From: Bacillus paramycoides
Lineage (GTDB): Bacteria; Bacillota; Bacilli; Bacillales; Bacillaceae_G
Direction: 5' to 3'
NCBI RefSeq assembly: GCF_001884235.1
Contig: NZ_MAOI01000015.1
Span: forward strand, 62,001 to 126,000
DNA length: 64,000 bases
How positions within the stretch are numbered: position 1 is the first letter of the stretch; each line of letters begins with the position of its first letter. Shown in pieces: positions 1 to 9,722 of this stretch. The position numbers and the translations under genes were made by a program. The notes below the pieces were generated by a model. It saw nothing but the letters and a program-made list of their open reading frames with translations. It was not told where the DNA came from and ran no database searches.

Positions 1-144
1 ATGGTAAATTTACCGTTAACGACATGGATATACTTCGGTGTTTGGTTAGCACTTGGAGTAGTTGTATACTTTGTATATTCGAAAAAACACAGTCATCTAA
101 AAGAAGATGGAAGTTCGCAAGATAGTTTAGAAAAAGCTAATTAA
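1..144 (+). CDS. Amino-acid permease, C-terminal end (partial)
   Basis: The first 47 codons of the window read open to a TAA stop and encode one hydrophobic segment followed by a short charged, hydrophilic tail containing SKKHS. The pattern LPLTTW, then a hydrophobic helix, then a Tyr/Lys/His-rich tail is typical of the last membrane helix of APC-superfamily amino-acid permeases such as the YfnA/CAT group. The window happens to begin with ATG, but no ribosome-binding site is visible and the peptide is too short for a transporter. I therefore read it as the 3' end of a gene starting outside the window. The substrate cannot be told. Confidence 0.7.
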   Translation: MVNLPLTTWIYFGVWLALGVVVYFVYSKKHSHLKEDGSSQDSLEKAN

Positions 145-160
145 AGGGATATAAGATAGT

Positions 161-199
161 AAGCCTTGTGCGTCTAGGGAGCGCGCAAGGCTTTTTCTT
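161..199 (+). terminator. Rho-independent terminator after the permease
   Basis: An 11-12 bp GC-rich stem (AAGCCTTGTGCG paired with CGCGCAAGGCTT, one G-T pair) is followed by a T-rich run, 17 bases after the permease stop. Confidence 0.85.
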
Positions 200-268
200 T
201 TGGGGAAATAAAGGAGACCAATGTTACTTTGTCGAATTTTTATGTCGGAATATAGAAGGGGTGGAAAG

Positions 269-820
269 ATGGAAACGAAAGTTGTCGTTGGAGCAGAGGG
301 ATATAATAATAACCCAGGGTGGTTACATACGAATGAAGAAGAATTAAATTTATTAAAAAGAGAGATGTGGATTAATAAATTTCAGCCGAATTCTTTATTA
401 GCAATTTTAGCTGAACATGTATGGGAACATTTATCGTATGAGGAAGGCATAGAAGCAGCTAAAATATGCTATGAGTTTTTACAAGATGATGGTTATATTC
501 GTTGTGCGGTTCCAGATGCGTTTTTTCCTGATGAAGAATATCAGCGAGGTGTACAAGTAGGGGGACCGGGCCCAGTAGATCATCCGGCTGCAAGCCATAA
601 AATTGTACATAATTATAAAACAATCACATCCATGTTTGAATCGGCAGGTTTTCAAGTGAAGCTTTTAGAGTACTGTGCTGAGAATGGGGAATTGCATTAC
701 AGTGATTGGAATGAGCAAGATGGTTTTATTTATCGCTCGAAACGCTTTGACCATAGGAATCAGGATGGCAAGTTAGGATTTGCTTCGTTAATTGTAGATG
801 CAGTGAAAGTTAAGAAGTGA
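269..820 (+). CDS. Predicted SAM-dependent methyltransferase-like protein
   Basis: A 183-residue protein that resembles the small predicted methyltransferases with the AEHVWEHL/EGIEAAK pattern. In that group the segment after the Rossmann core, with a conserved H-x2-EH-type motif, precedes a strand and a DGYIR turn. The usual glycine-rich motif I is not evident in the first 30 residues, so cofactor binding is uncertain. I chose ATG 269 because AGAAGGGGTGG lies just upstream. In-frame ATGs at 221 (behind AAAGGAG, with short spacing) and 242 are alternatives. It is monocistronic, lying between two terminators. The substrate is unknown. Confidence 0.6.
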   Translation: METKVVVGAEGYNNNPGWLHTNEEELNLLKREMWINKFQPNSLLAILAEHVWEHLSYEEGIEAAKICYEFLQDDGYIRCAVPDAFFPDEEYQRGVQVGGPGPVDHPAASHKIVHNYKTITSMFESAGFQVKLLEYCAENGELHYSDWNEQDGFIYRSKRFDHRNQDGKLGFASLIVDAVKVKK

Positions 821-823
821 ATA

Positions 824-867
824 AAAGAAGACTGTCCAAAAAGATATTTTGGCCAGTCTTCTTTTTT
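824..867 (+). terminator. Rho-independent terminator
   Basis: AAAAGAAGACTG pairs with CAGTCTTCTTTT across a 19-base loop and is followed by more T residues. It starts immediately after the methyltransferase-like gene. Confidence 0.85.
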
Positions 868-1141
868 ATATAGGTTGCTACTATTATCAATCTTTGTCGG
901 TAAATCGATATTCCTTGTCGAATCGTGGATATATTTTGATTTACGATAGATATATCTGAAAAATCGTTGATATCATATCTTTTGTTATGGTATTGCTGTA
1001 AATAGAGAGGGATGTACTCTGGCTGAAAGCTCGGCTTATGGGATATCTCTGTTTGTATGAAGAATACAGCAAATGCGGAGAATATTTATATGCCTATTTT
1101 GAAATGTGAACGAAATGTTCAAAAAAATATAGCAGATTTTA
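868..1141. other. Non-coding stretch with a possible structured element
   Basis: No gene is visible. The first 110 bases contain irregular repetitions of AATCG and GATAT words. Between 993 and 1072, TTGCTGTA and TACAGCAA form an 8 bp stem enclosing AGAGA/TCTCT and an AGAGAG...GGCTGAAA motif. That arrangement is reminiscent of the upper part of T-box stem I. No T-box core sequence or specifier-plus-terminator arrangement follows, so I do not call a riboswitch. Confidence 0.3.
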
Positions 1142-1171
1142 TTGACACATATGAATAGGCGCTCATATAAT
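1142..1171 (+). promoter_or_regulatory. Consensus sigma-A promoter of cadC-cadA
   Basis: TTGACA at 1142-1147, an 18-base spacer and TATAAT at 1166-1171 give a perfect consensus promoter reading into the metal repressor and ATPase genes. A promoter this strong suits control purely by repression. Confidence 0.85.
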
Positions 1172-1204
1172 GAAAGTATAAGATATATGAATGATTGTTC
1201 ATAT
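1149..1204 (+). promoter_or_regulatory. Two ArsR/CadC-type operators
   Basis: Two similar imperfect palindromes lie 36 bases apart. The first, ATATGAATAGGCGCTCATAT (1149-1168), overlaps the promoter spacer and -10. The second, ATATGAATGATTGTTCATAT (1185-1204), has perfect 7-base arms and covers the start of the transcript. ATATGAA-N6-TTCATAT matches the operator style of Zn/Cd-sensing SmtB/ArsR repressors such as CzrA. The downstream gene is the obvious ligand. Confidence 0.75.
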
Positions 1205-1228
1205 GTTCAATTGAAGAGGTGAGCTATG

Positions 1229-1606
1229 ATGGCTGGAAATAAAGTGGAAGCACAACAAGAAATTTGTTCTCAAACGGTAATTCATGAAGAGGTTATTGAT
1301 CAAGTAAAAGAAACAATTCCGACGGATGAAAGTTTAAGTAAAGTAGCAGAATTGTTTAAAGTATTAGGTGACCGTACACGTACGAGAATATTACATGCGC
1401 TATTTGAAGCTGAAATGTGCGTTTGTGATTTAGCTTATTTATTAGGAATGACACAATCCTCAATTTCGCATCAACTTCGTGTATTAAAACAAGCGAAGCT
1501 TGTGAAGAACCGTAAAGAGGGAAAGGTTGTTTATTATTCATTAGCTGACCAGCACGTAATTCATATCTTCGAGCAAGCGTTTGAACACGTAAACGAGGAA
1601 GAATAA
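1229..1606 (+). CDS. cadC: ArsR/SmtB-family metal-sensing repressor, CadC-like
   Basis: A 125-residue winged-helix repressor whose likely targets are the two operators in its own promoter. The helix-turn-helix segment reads LLGMTQSSISHQLRVLKQA. Metal-site residues are visible. The E-M-C-V-C-D-L-A motif supplies Cys64 and Cys66, as in the CadC alpha-3N site, with a further Cys13 in the N-terminal arm (CadC has two there). Asp107, His109, His120 and Glu123 have the D-x-H, +11 H, +14 E spacing of the CadC alpha-5 regulatory site. ATG 1229 has better spacing from GAGGTGA than ATG 1226. The gene is cotranscribed with the ATPase 20 bases downstream. Whether the inducer is Cd, Pb, Zn or Co cannot be read from sequence. 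Confidence 0.88.
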   Translation: MAGNKVEAQQEICSQTVIHEEVIDQVKETIPTDESLSKVAELFKVLGDRTRTRILHALFEAEMCVCDLAYLLGMTQSSISHQLRVLKQAKLVKNRKEGKVVYYSLADQHVIHIFEQAFEHVNEEE

Positions 1607-1626
1607 AAACGTGAGGGGGGAGAACG

Positions 1627-3987
1627 ATGGCAGAAGCATTAGTGAAAAAGAAACTTATGCTAGAAGGTTTAGATTGTGCAAATTGTGCAATGAAAATTGA
1701 AAAGGGTGTTGGGAATATAGAAGGAGTAACGTCTTGTTCTGTAAACTTCGTAACAAAGACGATGCTTTTAGAAACACCGCAAAATAAAGAAAATCAAGTT
1801 GTTACGGAAGCGAAGCAACTTGTTACAAAATTAGAGCCGCACATTAAAGTGCAAGAAGAGCAAAAAACAAAAGCGGCAAAAGAAGTATTTATATTAGAAG
1901 GTTTAGACTGTGCGAATTGTGCAATGAAGATTGAAACGAAGGTAAAAGAAATGCCAACAGTTTCAGAAGCAACTGTTGATTTCGTGTCAAAGAAATTAAG
2001 AGTAGAAGTTGCAAATAAACGAGAGCTTGAATCGACTGTACAGGATATAAAAAATGTCGTTCAAAAGTTAGAACCAGATGTAAAAGTTGTTCGTGAAGAG
2101 GAAAAAGGACACGATCACGGTCATGATCATGGTGATGGAAATGTGAAAAAGATGATAGGACGATTAGTAGTCGGTGGAATTTTGACAGGGATTGCTGCGT
2201 TAGCCGGATTACCGCAAATGATAACAATTCCATTATTCGTCCTTGCGTATTTATTAATTGGCGGAGATATTGTTTGGAGAGCGGTAAGAAACATAACGCG
2301 CGGCCAATTGTTTGATGAAAACTTTTTAATGGCAATTGCAACTTTAGGAGCCTTTGCAATTCAGCAATATCCAGAAGCAGTTGCGGTAATGTTATTCTAT
2401 CAAGTAGGGGAATTGTTCCAAAGTATTGCAGTAAATCGCTCTCGAAAATCAATTACTTCATTAATGGATATTCGTCCTGATTATGCAAATGTGAAAGTTG
2501 GAAATGAAACGAAACAAGTATCACCAGAAGATGTACAAATCGGCGATTATATTATCGTGAAACCAGGTGAAAAAGTACCGTTAGATGGAAAAGTAGTCGA
2601 GGGAACATCAATGATGGATACTTCAGCGTTAACAGGTGAATCTGTACCGCGTGAAGTAGAAGTTGGTAATGATGTATTAAGTGGTTTTGTAAACCAAAAT
2701 GGTGTATTAACAATTGAAGTTACAAAAGAGTTCGGTGAATCTACCGTATCGAAAATTTTAGACTTAGTACAAAATGCAAGTAGCAAAAAGGCACCAACAG
2801 AAAACTTTATTACGAAGTTTGCACGTTATTACACTCCGGTTGTAGTTATAACAGCGGCGATTATGGCATTTATTCCACCGCTTATTTTAGAAGGTGCTAC
2901 GTTCTCAGATTGGATTTATAGAGCGCTAGTATTCTTAGTTATCTCGTGTCCATGTGCGCTAGTTGTATCCATTCCTCTTGGCTTCTTTGGAGGTATTGGT
3001 GGGGCATCTAAAAGTGGTATTTTAGTAAAAGGAAGTAACTATTTAGAGGCATTGAATGATGTGAAATATATCGTTTTTGATAAAACAGGAACATTAACAA
3101 AAGGTGTCTTTAAAGTTACAAAAATGGAGCCGAGTGAAGGTACTACAAGTGAAGAACTTTTAGAGTATGCAGCGTTTGCTGAAGTGTATTCAAATCATCC
3201 GATTGCACAATCTATTCGAACTGCATATGGAAAATCAATCGATGAAAATAGCATTGAAGACTATAGTGAAATTTCTGGTCATGGTACGGTTGTAAAAGTA
3301 AAAGGAAAAGAAATTTTCGCAGGTAATGCCAAATTAATGAGAAAAGAAAACATTACATTTAAGCAACCAGATACAGTAGGTACACTAGTTCATGTTGCTG
3401 TAAATGGTAAATATGCAGGTTATATTGTTATCTCTGATGAGGTAAAAGAGGATTCAAAACAAGCCATTCAAAAGTTAAAAGAATTAGGTATTAAGAAGAC
3501 AGTCATGTTAACTGGTGATGCAAAACCAGTTGGTGAAGCTGTTGGTAAGGAATTAGGATTAGACGAAGTTCATGCAGAATTATTACCACAACAAAAAGTA
3601 GAAGAAATCGAAAAAATTGATGCAGCAAAACACGGGAAAGAAAAGGTTGCTTTCGTTGGTGATGGTATTAACGATACACCAGTATTAGCACGAGCGGACG
3701 TTGGTATTGCGATGGGTGGTTTAGGATCAGATGCGGCGATTGAAGCTGCTGATATCGTTATTATGACTGATGAACCTTCAAAAATCGCAACAGCTGTAAA
3801 AATTGCAAAACGTACACGTAGTATTGTATGGCAAAATATTATATTTGCATTAGGGATAAAAGGGGTAGTGTTATTACTTGGCGCATTTGGTATTGCAACA
3901 ATGTGGGAAGCGGTCTTCTCAGATGTTGGTGTGACATTACTTGCAGTTTTAAATGCAATGCGTGTACTGAGAGTGAAAGATTTATAA
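1627..3987 (+). CDS. cadA: Cd/Zn/Co-exporting P1B-type ATPase
   Basis: A 786-residue membrane pump that exports divalent soft-metal ions using ATP. The N-terminus carries two heavy-metal-associated domains, each with GLDCANC (Cys17/Cys20 and Cys95/Cys98). A His-rich linker GHDHGHDHGDG follows near residue 160. The P-type core is complete: TGES at 336, the ion-channel CPC motif at 441-443 in the SCPCALV context, phosphorylation site D485KTGT, the HP motif in SNHPIAQS, and GDGINDTP near 680. CPC with two CANC domains and no Cu-type context fits the Zn/Cd/Pb subgroup. At 786 residues it is longer than single-HMA homologues because the HMA domain is duplicated. AGGGGGGAG precedes the ATG, and the gene ends at a terminator. 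Confidence 0.95.
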   Translation: MAEALVKKKLMLEGLDCANCAMKIEKGVGNIEGVTSCSVNFVTKTMLLETPQNKENQVVTEAKQLVTKLEPHIKVQEEQKTKAAKEVFILEGLDCANCAMKIETKVKEMPTVSEATVDFVSKKLRVEVANKRELESTVQDIKNVVQKLEPDVKVVREEEKGHDHGHDHGDGNVKKMIGRLVVGGILTGIAALAGLPQMITIPLFVLAYLLIGGDIVWRAVRNITRGQLFDENFLMAIATLGAFAIQQYPEAVAVMLFYQVGELFQSIAVNRSRKSITSLMDIRPDYANVKVGNETKQVSPEDVQIGDYIIVKPGEKVPLDGKVVEGTSMMDTSALTGESVPREVEVGNDVLSGFVNQNGVLTIEVTKEFGESTVSKILDLVQNASSKKAPTENFITKFARYYTPVVVITAAIMAFIPPLILEGATFSDWIYRALVFLVISCPCALVVSIPLGFFGGIGGASKSGILVKGSNYLEALNDVKYIVFDKTGTLTKGVFKVTKMEPSEGTTSEELLEYAAFAEVYSNHPIAQSIRTAYGKSIDENSIEDYSEISGHGTVVKVKGKEIFAGNAKLMRKENITFKQPDTVGTLVHVAVNGKYAGYIVISDEVKEDSKQAIQKLKELGIKKTVMLTGDAKPVGEAVGKELGLDEVHAELLPQQKVEEIEKIDAAKHGKEKVAFVGDGINDTPVLARADVGIAMGGLGSDAAIEAADIVIMTDEPSKIATAVKIAKRTRSIVWQNIIFALGIKGVVLLLGAFGIATMWEAVFSDVGVTLLAVLNAMRVLRVKDL

Positions 3988-3990
3988 AAA

Positions 3991-4024
3991 TAAGAGAGGG
4001 CGCGATTACGCCCTCTCTTATTTT
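3991..4024 (+). terminator. Rho-independent terminator of cadC-cadA
   Basis: TAAGAGAGGGCG and CGCCCTCTCTTA form a perfect 12 bp stem with a 6-base loop, followed by TTTTT, starting three bases after the cadA stop. Confidence 0.95.
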
Positions 4025-4106
4025 TAGTCTTAGCTATTTTGTTGAAAATGAATCTTGATAAAATAATAACAAGTATTATTTTAATATATTTTATATGGTG
4101 TTAAGA

Positions 4107-4135
4107 AAACAGAGAAGGGGGAAACTTCTCTGTTT
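4107..4135 (-). terminator. Terminator of pncB
   Basis: AAACAGAGAAG and CTTCTCTGTTT form an 11 bp stem that includes the first bases of the pncB stop codon. The T-run is short on the minus strand and better on the plus strand, so it may act in both directions. Confidence 0.7.
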
Positions 4136-5597
4136 ATTTTTGTATATTTTTCGCAACCTTTTCTCGAACAGTTTGAATGTAATCCATTTTATGATCCCAA
4201 CATTCTTGGCTTAAATCTACAGGGTACTCTTCGGGATTTAAAGTTCGCATATATTCTTCCCAAAATAGTGCGAGACTGTTTTCATTATATCTTTGAATAT
4301 CTAATATGTTTGGTAGTTCATACGCTCTTTTACCGTTAACGAAAATGTCTTTATGCAATTCGCGTGCTTCAAAGTTGGTTACGAATTTACTTATATATGT
4401 ATGAACAGGATGAAACATTTTTAAACGTTCTTCTTTTCCGGGTTCTTCAGAATCTAAAGCAATATAATCGCCCTCTGCATGATCGTTAACTCGATTGATA
4501 ATACGATAAATTCGTTTAAGTCCTGGAGTTGTAATTTTTTCAGGATTAGATGAAATCTTAATCGTATCATTTAATTTTCCGTCAGCATCTTCAATGGCAA
4601 CTAGTTTGTAGACAGCGCCTAATGCTGGCTGTTCAAAGGAGGTGATTAGTTTTGTACCAACACCCCATACATCAATTTTTGCCCCTTGAGATTTCAAGTG
4701 CATAATCGTATATTCATCTAAATCACTAGAAGCGATAATTTTTGTGTTTGTAAATCCAGCTGCATCAAGTAGTTTTCTTGCTTCTTTTGATAAATAAGCC
4801 ATATCACCACTATCAAGGCGAATACCATAAAAATCGATACGATCCCCGAACTCTTTTGCAACACGAATCGCATTTGGGACACCGGATTTCAATGTGTCGT
4901 ATGTATCGACAAGAAATACACATTTTTTATGTGTTTCAGCATATTTTTTAAACGCAACATATTCATCGCGATATGCTTGAACGAAAGAGTGGGCATGTGT
5001 GCCAGCTACAGGAATGCCGAAGCGTTTTCCAGCCCGAACGTTACTTGTAGAAGAAAACCCGCCAATAAAGGCAGCGCGTGTCCCCCAAAGAGCAGCATCG
5101 AACTCATGAGCGCGCCTTGTACCAAACTCTAAAAGTTCATCATTATTTGCAGCGTGCTTCATACGTGCGGCTTTTGTAGCAATCAATGTTTGGTAATTTA
5201 CAATGTTTAAGAGGGCGGTTTCAATGATTTGTGCCTCGCCGAGCGGTGCATCAACACGTAATAAAGGTTCGTTATTAAAAACAACTTCACCTTCTTGCAT
5301 ACTACGAACCGTTCCAGTGAATTTCATATTTTGTAAATAATGAAGGAAGTCTTCTTCAAATTGTAGCTCTGCTAAATAAGCGAGATCGCTTTCGGTAAAG
5401 CTGAAGTTTTCTATGTACGCTACAATTTTCTCAAGACCAGCAAAAACAGCATAGCCGTTTTCAAATGGAAGCTTTCGAAAGTATAAATCAAAAACAGAAC
5501 GGCGATTATGAATACCATCTTTCCAATATGTATAAGCCATGTTGATTTGATATAAATCTGTATGTAAGGCGTAACTATCGTCTTTATAATGATTCAT
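4134..5597 (-). CDS. pncB: Nicotinate phosphoribosyltransferase
   Basis: A 487-residue cytosolic enzyme that converts nicotinate and PRPP (with ATP) to nicotinate mononucleotide in NAD salvage. Recognisable family segments are LHTDLYQINMAYTYW at the N-terminus, GTRRAHEFDAALWGTRAAF, the catalytic-histidine region GTHAHSFVQAYRDE near residue 200, and the phosphoribosyl-binding stretch DVWGVGTKLITS. Length matches the roughly 490-residue Bacillus enzyme. The start follows a strong CGGAGGTG. It is a single gene in a minus-strand unit between cadA and nprR. Confidence 0.93.
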   Translation of the reverse strand: MNHYKDDSYALHTDLYQINMAYTYWKDGIHNRRSVFDLYFRKLPFENGYAVFAGLEKIVAYIENFSFTESDLAYLAELQFEEDFLHYLQNMKFTGTVRSMQEGEVVFNNEPLLRVDAPLGEAQIIETALLNIVNYQTLIATKAARMKHAANNDELLEFGTRRAHEFDAALWGTRAAFIGGFSSTSNVRAGKRFGIPVAGTHAHSFVQAYRDEYVAFKKYAETHKKCVFLVDTYDTLKSGVPNAIRVAKEFGDRIDFYGIRLDSGDMAYLSKEARKLLDAAGFTNTKIIASSDLDEYTIMHLKSQGAKIDVWGVGTKLITSFEQPALGAVYKLVAIEDADGKLNDTIKISSNPEKITTPGLKRIYRIINRVNDHAEGDYIALDSEEPGKEERLKMFHPVHTYISKFVTNFEARELHKDIFVNGKRAYELPNILDIQRYNENSLALFWEEYMRTLNPEEYPVDLSQECWDHKMDYIQTVREKVAKNIQK

Positions 5598-5690
5598 TGC
5601 GAAAACACCTCCGTAATTTGGTTATAGTATACCAATTTTCCCCCTTTCGTAGCAAAGAAGTAGTATGGGTTTGAAGTCAAGAGAGAAAAA

Positions 5691-5706
5691 AATGAAATAA
5701 TGCATA
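5691..5706 (+). promoter_or_regulatory. PlcR-box-like site upstream of nprR
   Basis: AATGAAATAATGCATA matches the PlcR box consensus TATGNANNNNTNCATA at every fixed position except the first (A for T). It lies 91 bases before nprR. PlcR control of nprR has been reported in the B. cereus group, which makes this the likely site. Binding is inferred. Confidence 0.6.
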
Positions 5707-5796
5707 TTTTTTAGAAAATTTACATTTATCAATTTATATTTCTCTAGATTTTATGTATTATTAGAGTAATGGGGGTAATGAGAATGGAGGAGGACA

Positions 5797-7056
5797 ATGC
5801 AACAAACATTAGAAAAAATAGGCAAGCAAGTTTTTTATAAACGGCTACAGCAAAAAATGACACAAGAAGAATTATGTCAGGGCATTTGTTCTGTCTCATA
5901 CTTAAGTAAGATCGAAAATGGAAAGATAGAAGCATCAGAAGAGATTCTACAATTGCTCTGCACGAGACTAGAAATTGCCGTGACGGATTTGAGAGATGTA
6001 GAAGAAGATGTGAAAGTGAAGTTGGATGAGTGGTTGAATGCACTAATTCATTTGGACAAGCAGCAGGTAGAACGCATATATGAAGAGTTACAAGGTGAAA
6101 TGCAGCATGTTTTAGATTTTGAAATTATAAATTATTATAAACTGCTTTATACACGTTATTTAATTATGAAAAGGGACCTATCAGCTCTGGAAGAGGAATT
6201 GGATAGATTGAAAAAGGTGTATAAGAAATATTCACCATTTCAAAAAATGCTTTATACGTATAGTAGGGCTTTGTTATATTCTTTGCAGTATAAATATACA
6301 CAGGCCTTGGAGTACTTGCTGAAAACGGAAACTATGGCGAAAGAACTAGGTTATTATGAAACGGGAATATATTATAATTTAGCACTCACATATAGTCAGA
6401 TGGAAATAGACCACATGACTTTATACTTTGCAAATGTTGCATTAGAAGGTTTTAAGAGTGAATATAAGTTTAGAAATATAATTAATTGTCAATTTCTAAT
6501 TGCATTTAGTTATACTAGAAAAAAACAATATAATGAGGCAATGGAAATCTATAATCATATTTTAAGGGAAGCGAATTCTTTTGCGGATAAAGATAATATT
6601 ATGTCAATTGCTTTAAATAATATTGGCTATTTGTATTACCGACAAAAGAATTATGCGAAGGCGAAAGAGTATTATATAGAGTGCCTGAAATATAAAAAAG
6701 AAGAAGATATGAATTATATTGATGCTATGTATGAGCTTTCCTTACAATGTATTCAATTAGGAGAGTTTGAAGAAGCGAAAAAATGGATTGAAACAGGTAT
6801 TTTGGCTGCAAGGAAAGATGAAAGATACAAGGGAATGCTATATTTACTATTAAGTTTACAATATAAGTATTTTGAAAAAAGGGATGCCTATAAGAGATTT
6901 TTAGAAACAGAGGTAGTTCCTTTCTTTAAAGCTGAAAACAATATAAAAGATTTAAAAACTATATACTTAGAGCTAGCGGAATACTTAGAAGAATTTGGGG
7001 ATTTTAAAGAAAGTAATTATTATTATAAGTTAGCAATAAAATTATTAGAAGAATAA
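5797..7056 (+). CDS. nprR: NprR, RNPP-family quorum sensor and transcriptional activator
   Basis: A 419-residue cytosolic regulator. An XRE-type helix-turn-helix occupies roughly residues 5-65 (the MTQEELCQGICSVSYLSKIE segment). The remainder is helical tetratricopeptide repeats, for example the AMEIYNHIL and NNIGYLYYRQKNYAKAKEYY repeats. In this family the imported NprX peptide binds the TPR bundle and switches the protein to activate nprA and necrotrophism genes late in growth. Length agrees with known NprR proteins (about 420). ATG follows GGAGGAC. The signal-peptide gene starts 14 bases after the stop and the target protease gene follows, which fixes the identity. Confidence 0.95.
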   Translation: MQQTLEKIGKQVFYKRLQQKMTQEELCQGICSVSYLSKIENGKIEASEEILQLLCTRLEIAVTDLRDVEEDVKVKLDEWLNALIHLDKQQVERIYEELQGEMQHVLDFEIINYYKLLYTRYLIMKRDLSALEEELDRLKKVYKKYSPFQKMLYTYSRALLYSLQYKYTQALEYLLKTETMAKELGYYETGIYYNLALTYSQMEIDHMTLYFANVALEGFKSEYKFRNIINCQFLIAFSYTRKKQYNEAMEIYNHILREANSFADKDNIMSIALNNIGYLYYRQKNYAKAKEYYIECLKYKKEEDMNYIDAMYELSLQCIQLGEFEEAKKWIETGILAARKDERYKGMLYLLLSLQYKYFEKRDAYKRFLETEVVPFFKAENNIKDLKTIYLELAEYLEEFGDFKESNYYYKLAIKLLEE

Positions 7057-7070
7057 GAAGGAGTGAGATT

Positions 7071-7199
7071 ATGAAGAAGTTTATCGCAGGGACATTTGTG
7101 ATTATGGCAATTGCAGCAATAGTATTAGATATTCAGTATGCTTGGAAACCAGACGTTCTTGGTCAAGAAGCTAAAACAGTTCAACAAATTAATTCATAA
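7071..7199 (+). CDS. nprX: NprX signalling-peptide precursor
   Basis: A 42-codon gene directly after nprR with GAAGGAGTGAG in front. It encodes MKKF, a hydrophobic export segment (residues 5-19), then IQYAWKPDVLGQEAKTVQQ. In characterised B. cereus-group strains the mature signal is a 7-8 residue x-K-P-D-x-x-G peptide cut from this region. Here the equivalent is WKPDVLG (residues 25-31), possibly with Ala24. Trp at position 1 differs from the SKPDIVG form of the best-studied strain and so defines another pherotype. Export by Sec, extracellular processing and Opp re-import are inferred from the family; an oligopeptide transporter lies at 57.9-63.6 kb, but its role here is unknown. Confidence 0.93.
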   Translation: MKKFIAGTFVIMAIAAIVLDIQYAWKPDVLGQEAKTVQQINS

Positions 7200-7202
7200 T
7201 AA

Positions 7203-7234
7203 AGAAACCCCTTTCCAAACGGAAAGGGGTTTCT
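7203..7234 (+). terminator. Terminator-like hairpin after nprX
   Basis: AGAAACCCCTTTCC and GGAAAGGGGTTTCT form a perfect 14 bp stem with a 4-base loop. The following T-run is weak (TCAATATTTG). Confidence 0.75.
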
Positions 7235-9068
<1,834 letters not shown>

Positions 9069-9115
9069 GATACTTCTATTCGTAAGAGATATGTATTAAT
9101 AGAATATACTTCAAA

Positions 9116-9150
9116 AAATAAAGAAGGAGCCTATGCTCCTTCTTTATTTT
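9116..9150. terminator. Bidirectional terminator between nprA and the VTT-domain gene
   Basis: AAATAAAGAAGGAGC and GCTCCTTCTTTATTT pair perfectly over 15 bp with a 4-base loop. T-rich sequence follows on both strands, and the stem overlaps the end of the convergent gene. Confidence 0.9.
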
Positions 9151-9692
9151 TTTCTCCATTTTTTCCACAAATAAAATAATCCGATACAACCTGCGATTGT
9201 TACAATCCACTTCGCTTCATTTGTTCCATTCATAACTTGGTATGCCGAATATACTTCGATCAATAAGGCCGGTATTTTCCCTATTGTACTGGCGATACTG
9301 AAGGAGAGTAATGACATATTCCCTAGAGCTGCAAATAAAGTGACGATGCTTGATGGAATGAAAGGTATCAACCGAAACGATAGAACGAGTAGGAAGGCTT
9401 CTTTACCTTCTACATAAAGGAGGCGTTCTACTTGTGGGTACTTATTTACTTTATTGTGAGTGAATTTTTGAAGGCCTAAGCGATAAATATAAAACGAGAT
9501 AATAGCTCCTAACGCTTCGCCAACGATTGAAATAATAGTTCCGTTAGTTAAACCGAAAAGCTGTATGTTAATAGCGGTCAAAAAGATGCTTGGAATAACC
9601 CCTAATAAGCTAATAACAACATTGATTAAGAGACTAAGTGGTATTGCAATTGAGTAATATTCCATTAAGAAGTTTTGAATCGTTTCTGCCAT
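9144..9692 (-). CDS. TVP38/TMEM64 (VTT/DedA-like) membrane protein
   Basis: A 182-residue integral membrane protein with the VTT-domain pattern: two or three N-terminal helices, a loop with GEALGAIISFYIYRLG, the LSFRLIPFIPSSIV re-entrant motif (Phe-Arg-hydrophobic-Ile-Pro) and two C-terminal helices ending in a basic WKKWRKK tail. Proteins of this family act in lipid scrambling or membrane homeostasis; no specific role can be given. I prefer ATG 9692 because AAAGGA precedes it. The upstream in-frame ATG at 9722 has no clear ribosome-binding site. Confidence 0.8.
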   Translation of the reverse strand: MAETIQNFLMEYYSIAIPLSLLINVVISLLGVIPSIFLTAINIQLFGLTNGTIISIVGEALGAIISFYIYRLGLQKFTHNKVNKYPQVERLLYVEGKEAFLLVLSFRLIPFIPSSIVTLFAALGNMSLLSFSIASTIGKIPALLIEVYSAYQVMNGTNEAKWIVTIAGCIGLFYLWKKWRKK

Positions 9693-9722
9693 AGTTATAA
9701 GATCCTTTATCTTTTTTTGCAT

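Noticed and set aside
870-985. Tandem repeat or CRISPR-like array of AATCG/GATAT words
   Set aside because: Units differ in length and sequence, no regular spacer exists, and the pattern is compatible with AT-rich chance repetition.
1889-2452. Long open frame (about 187 codons) antisense to cadA
   Set aside because: It lies wholly inside a well-supported gene, has no ribosome-binding site, and its Leu/His/Gln-rich composition is what the complement of codon-biased coding sequence gives.
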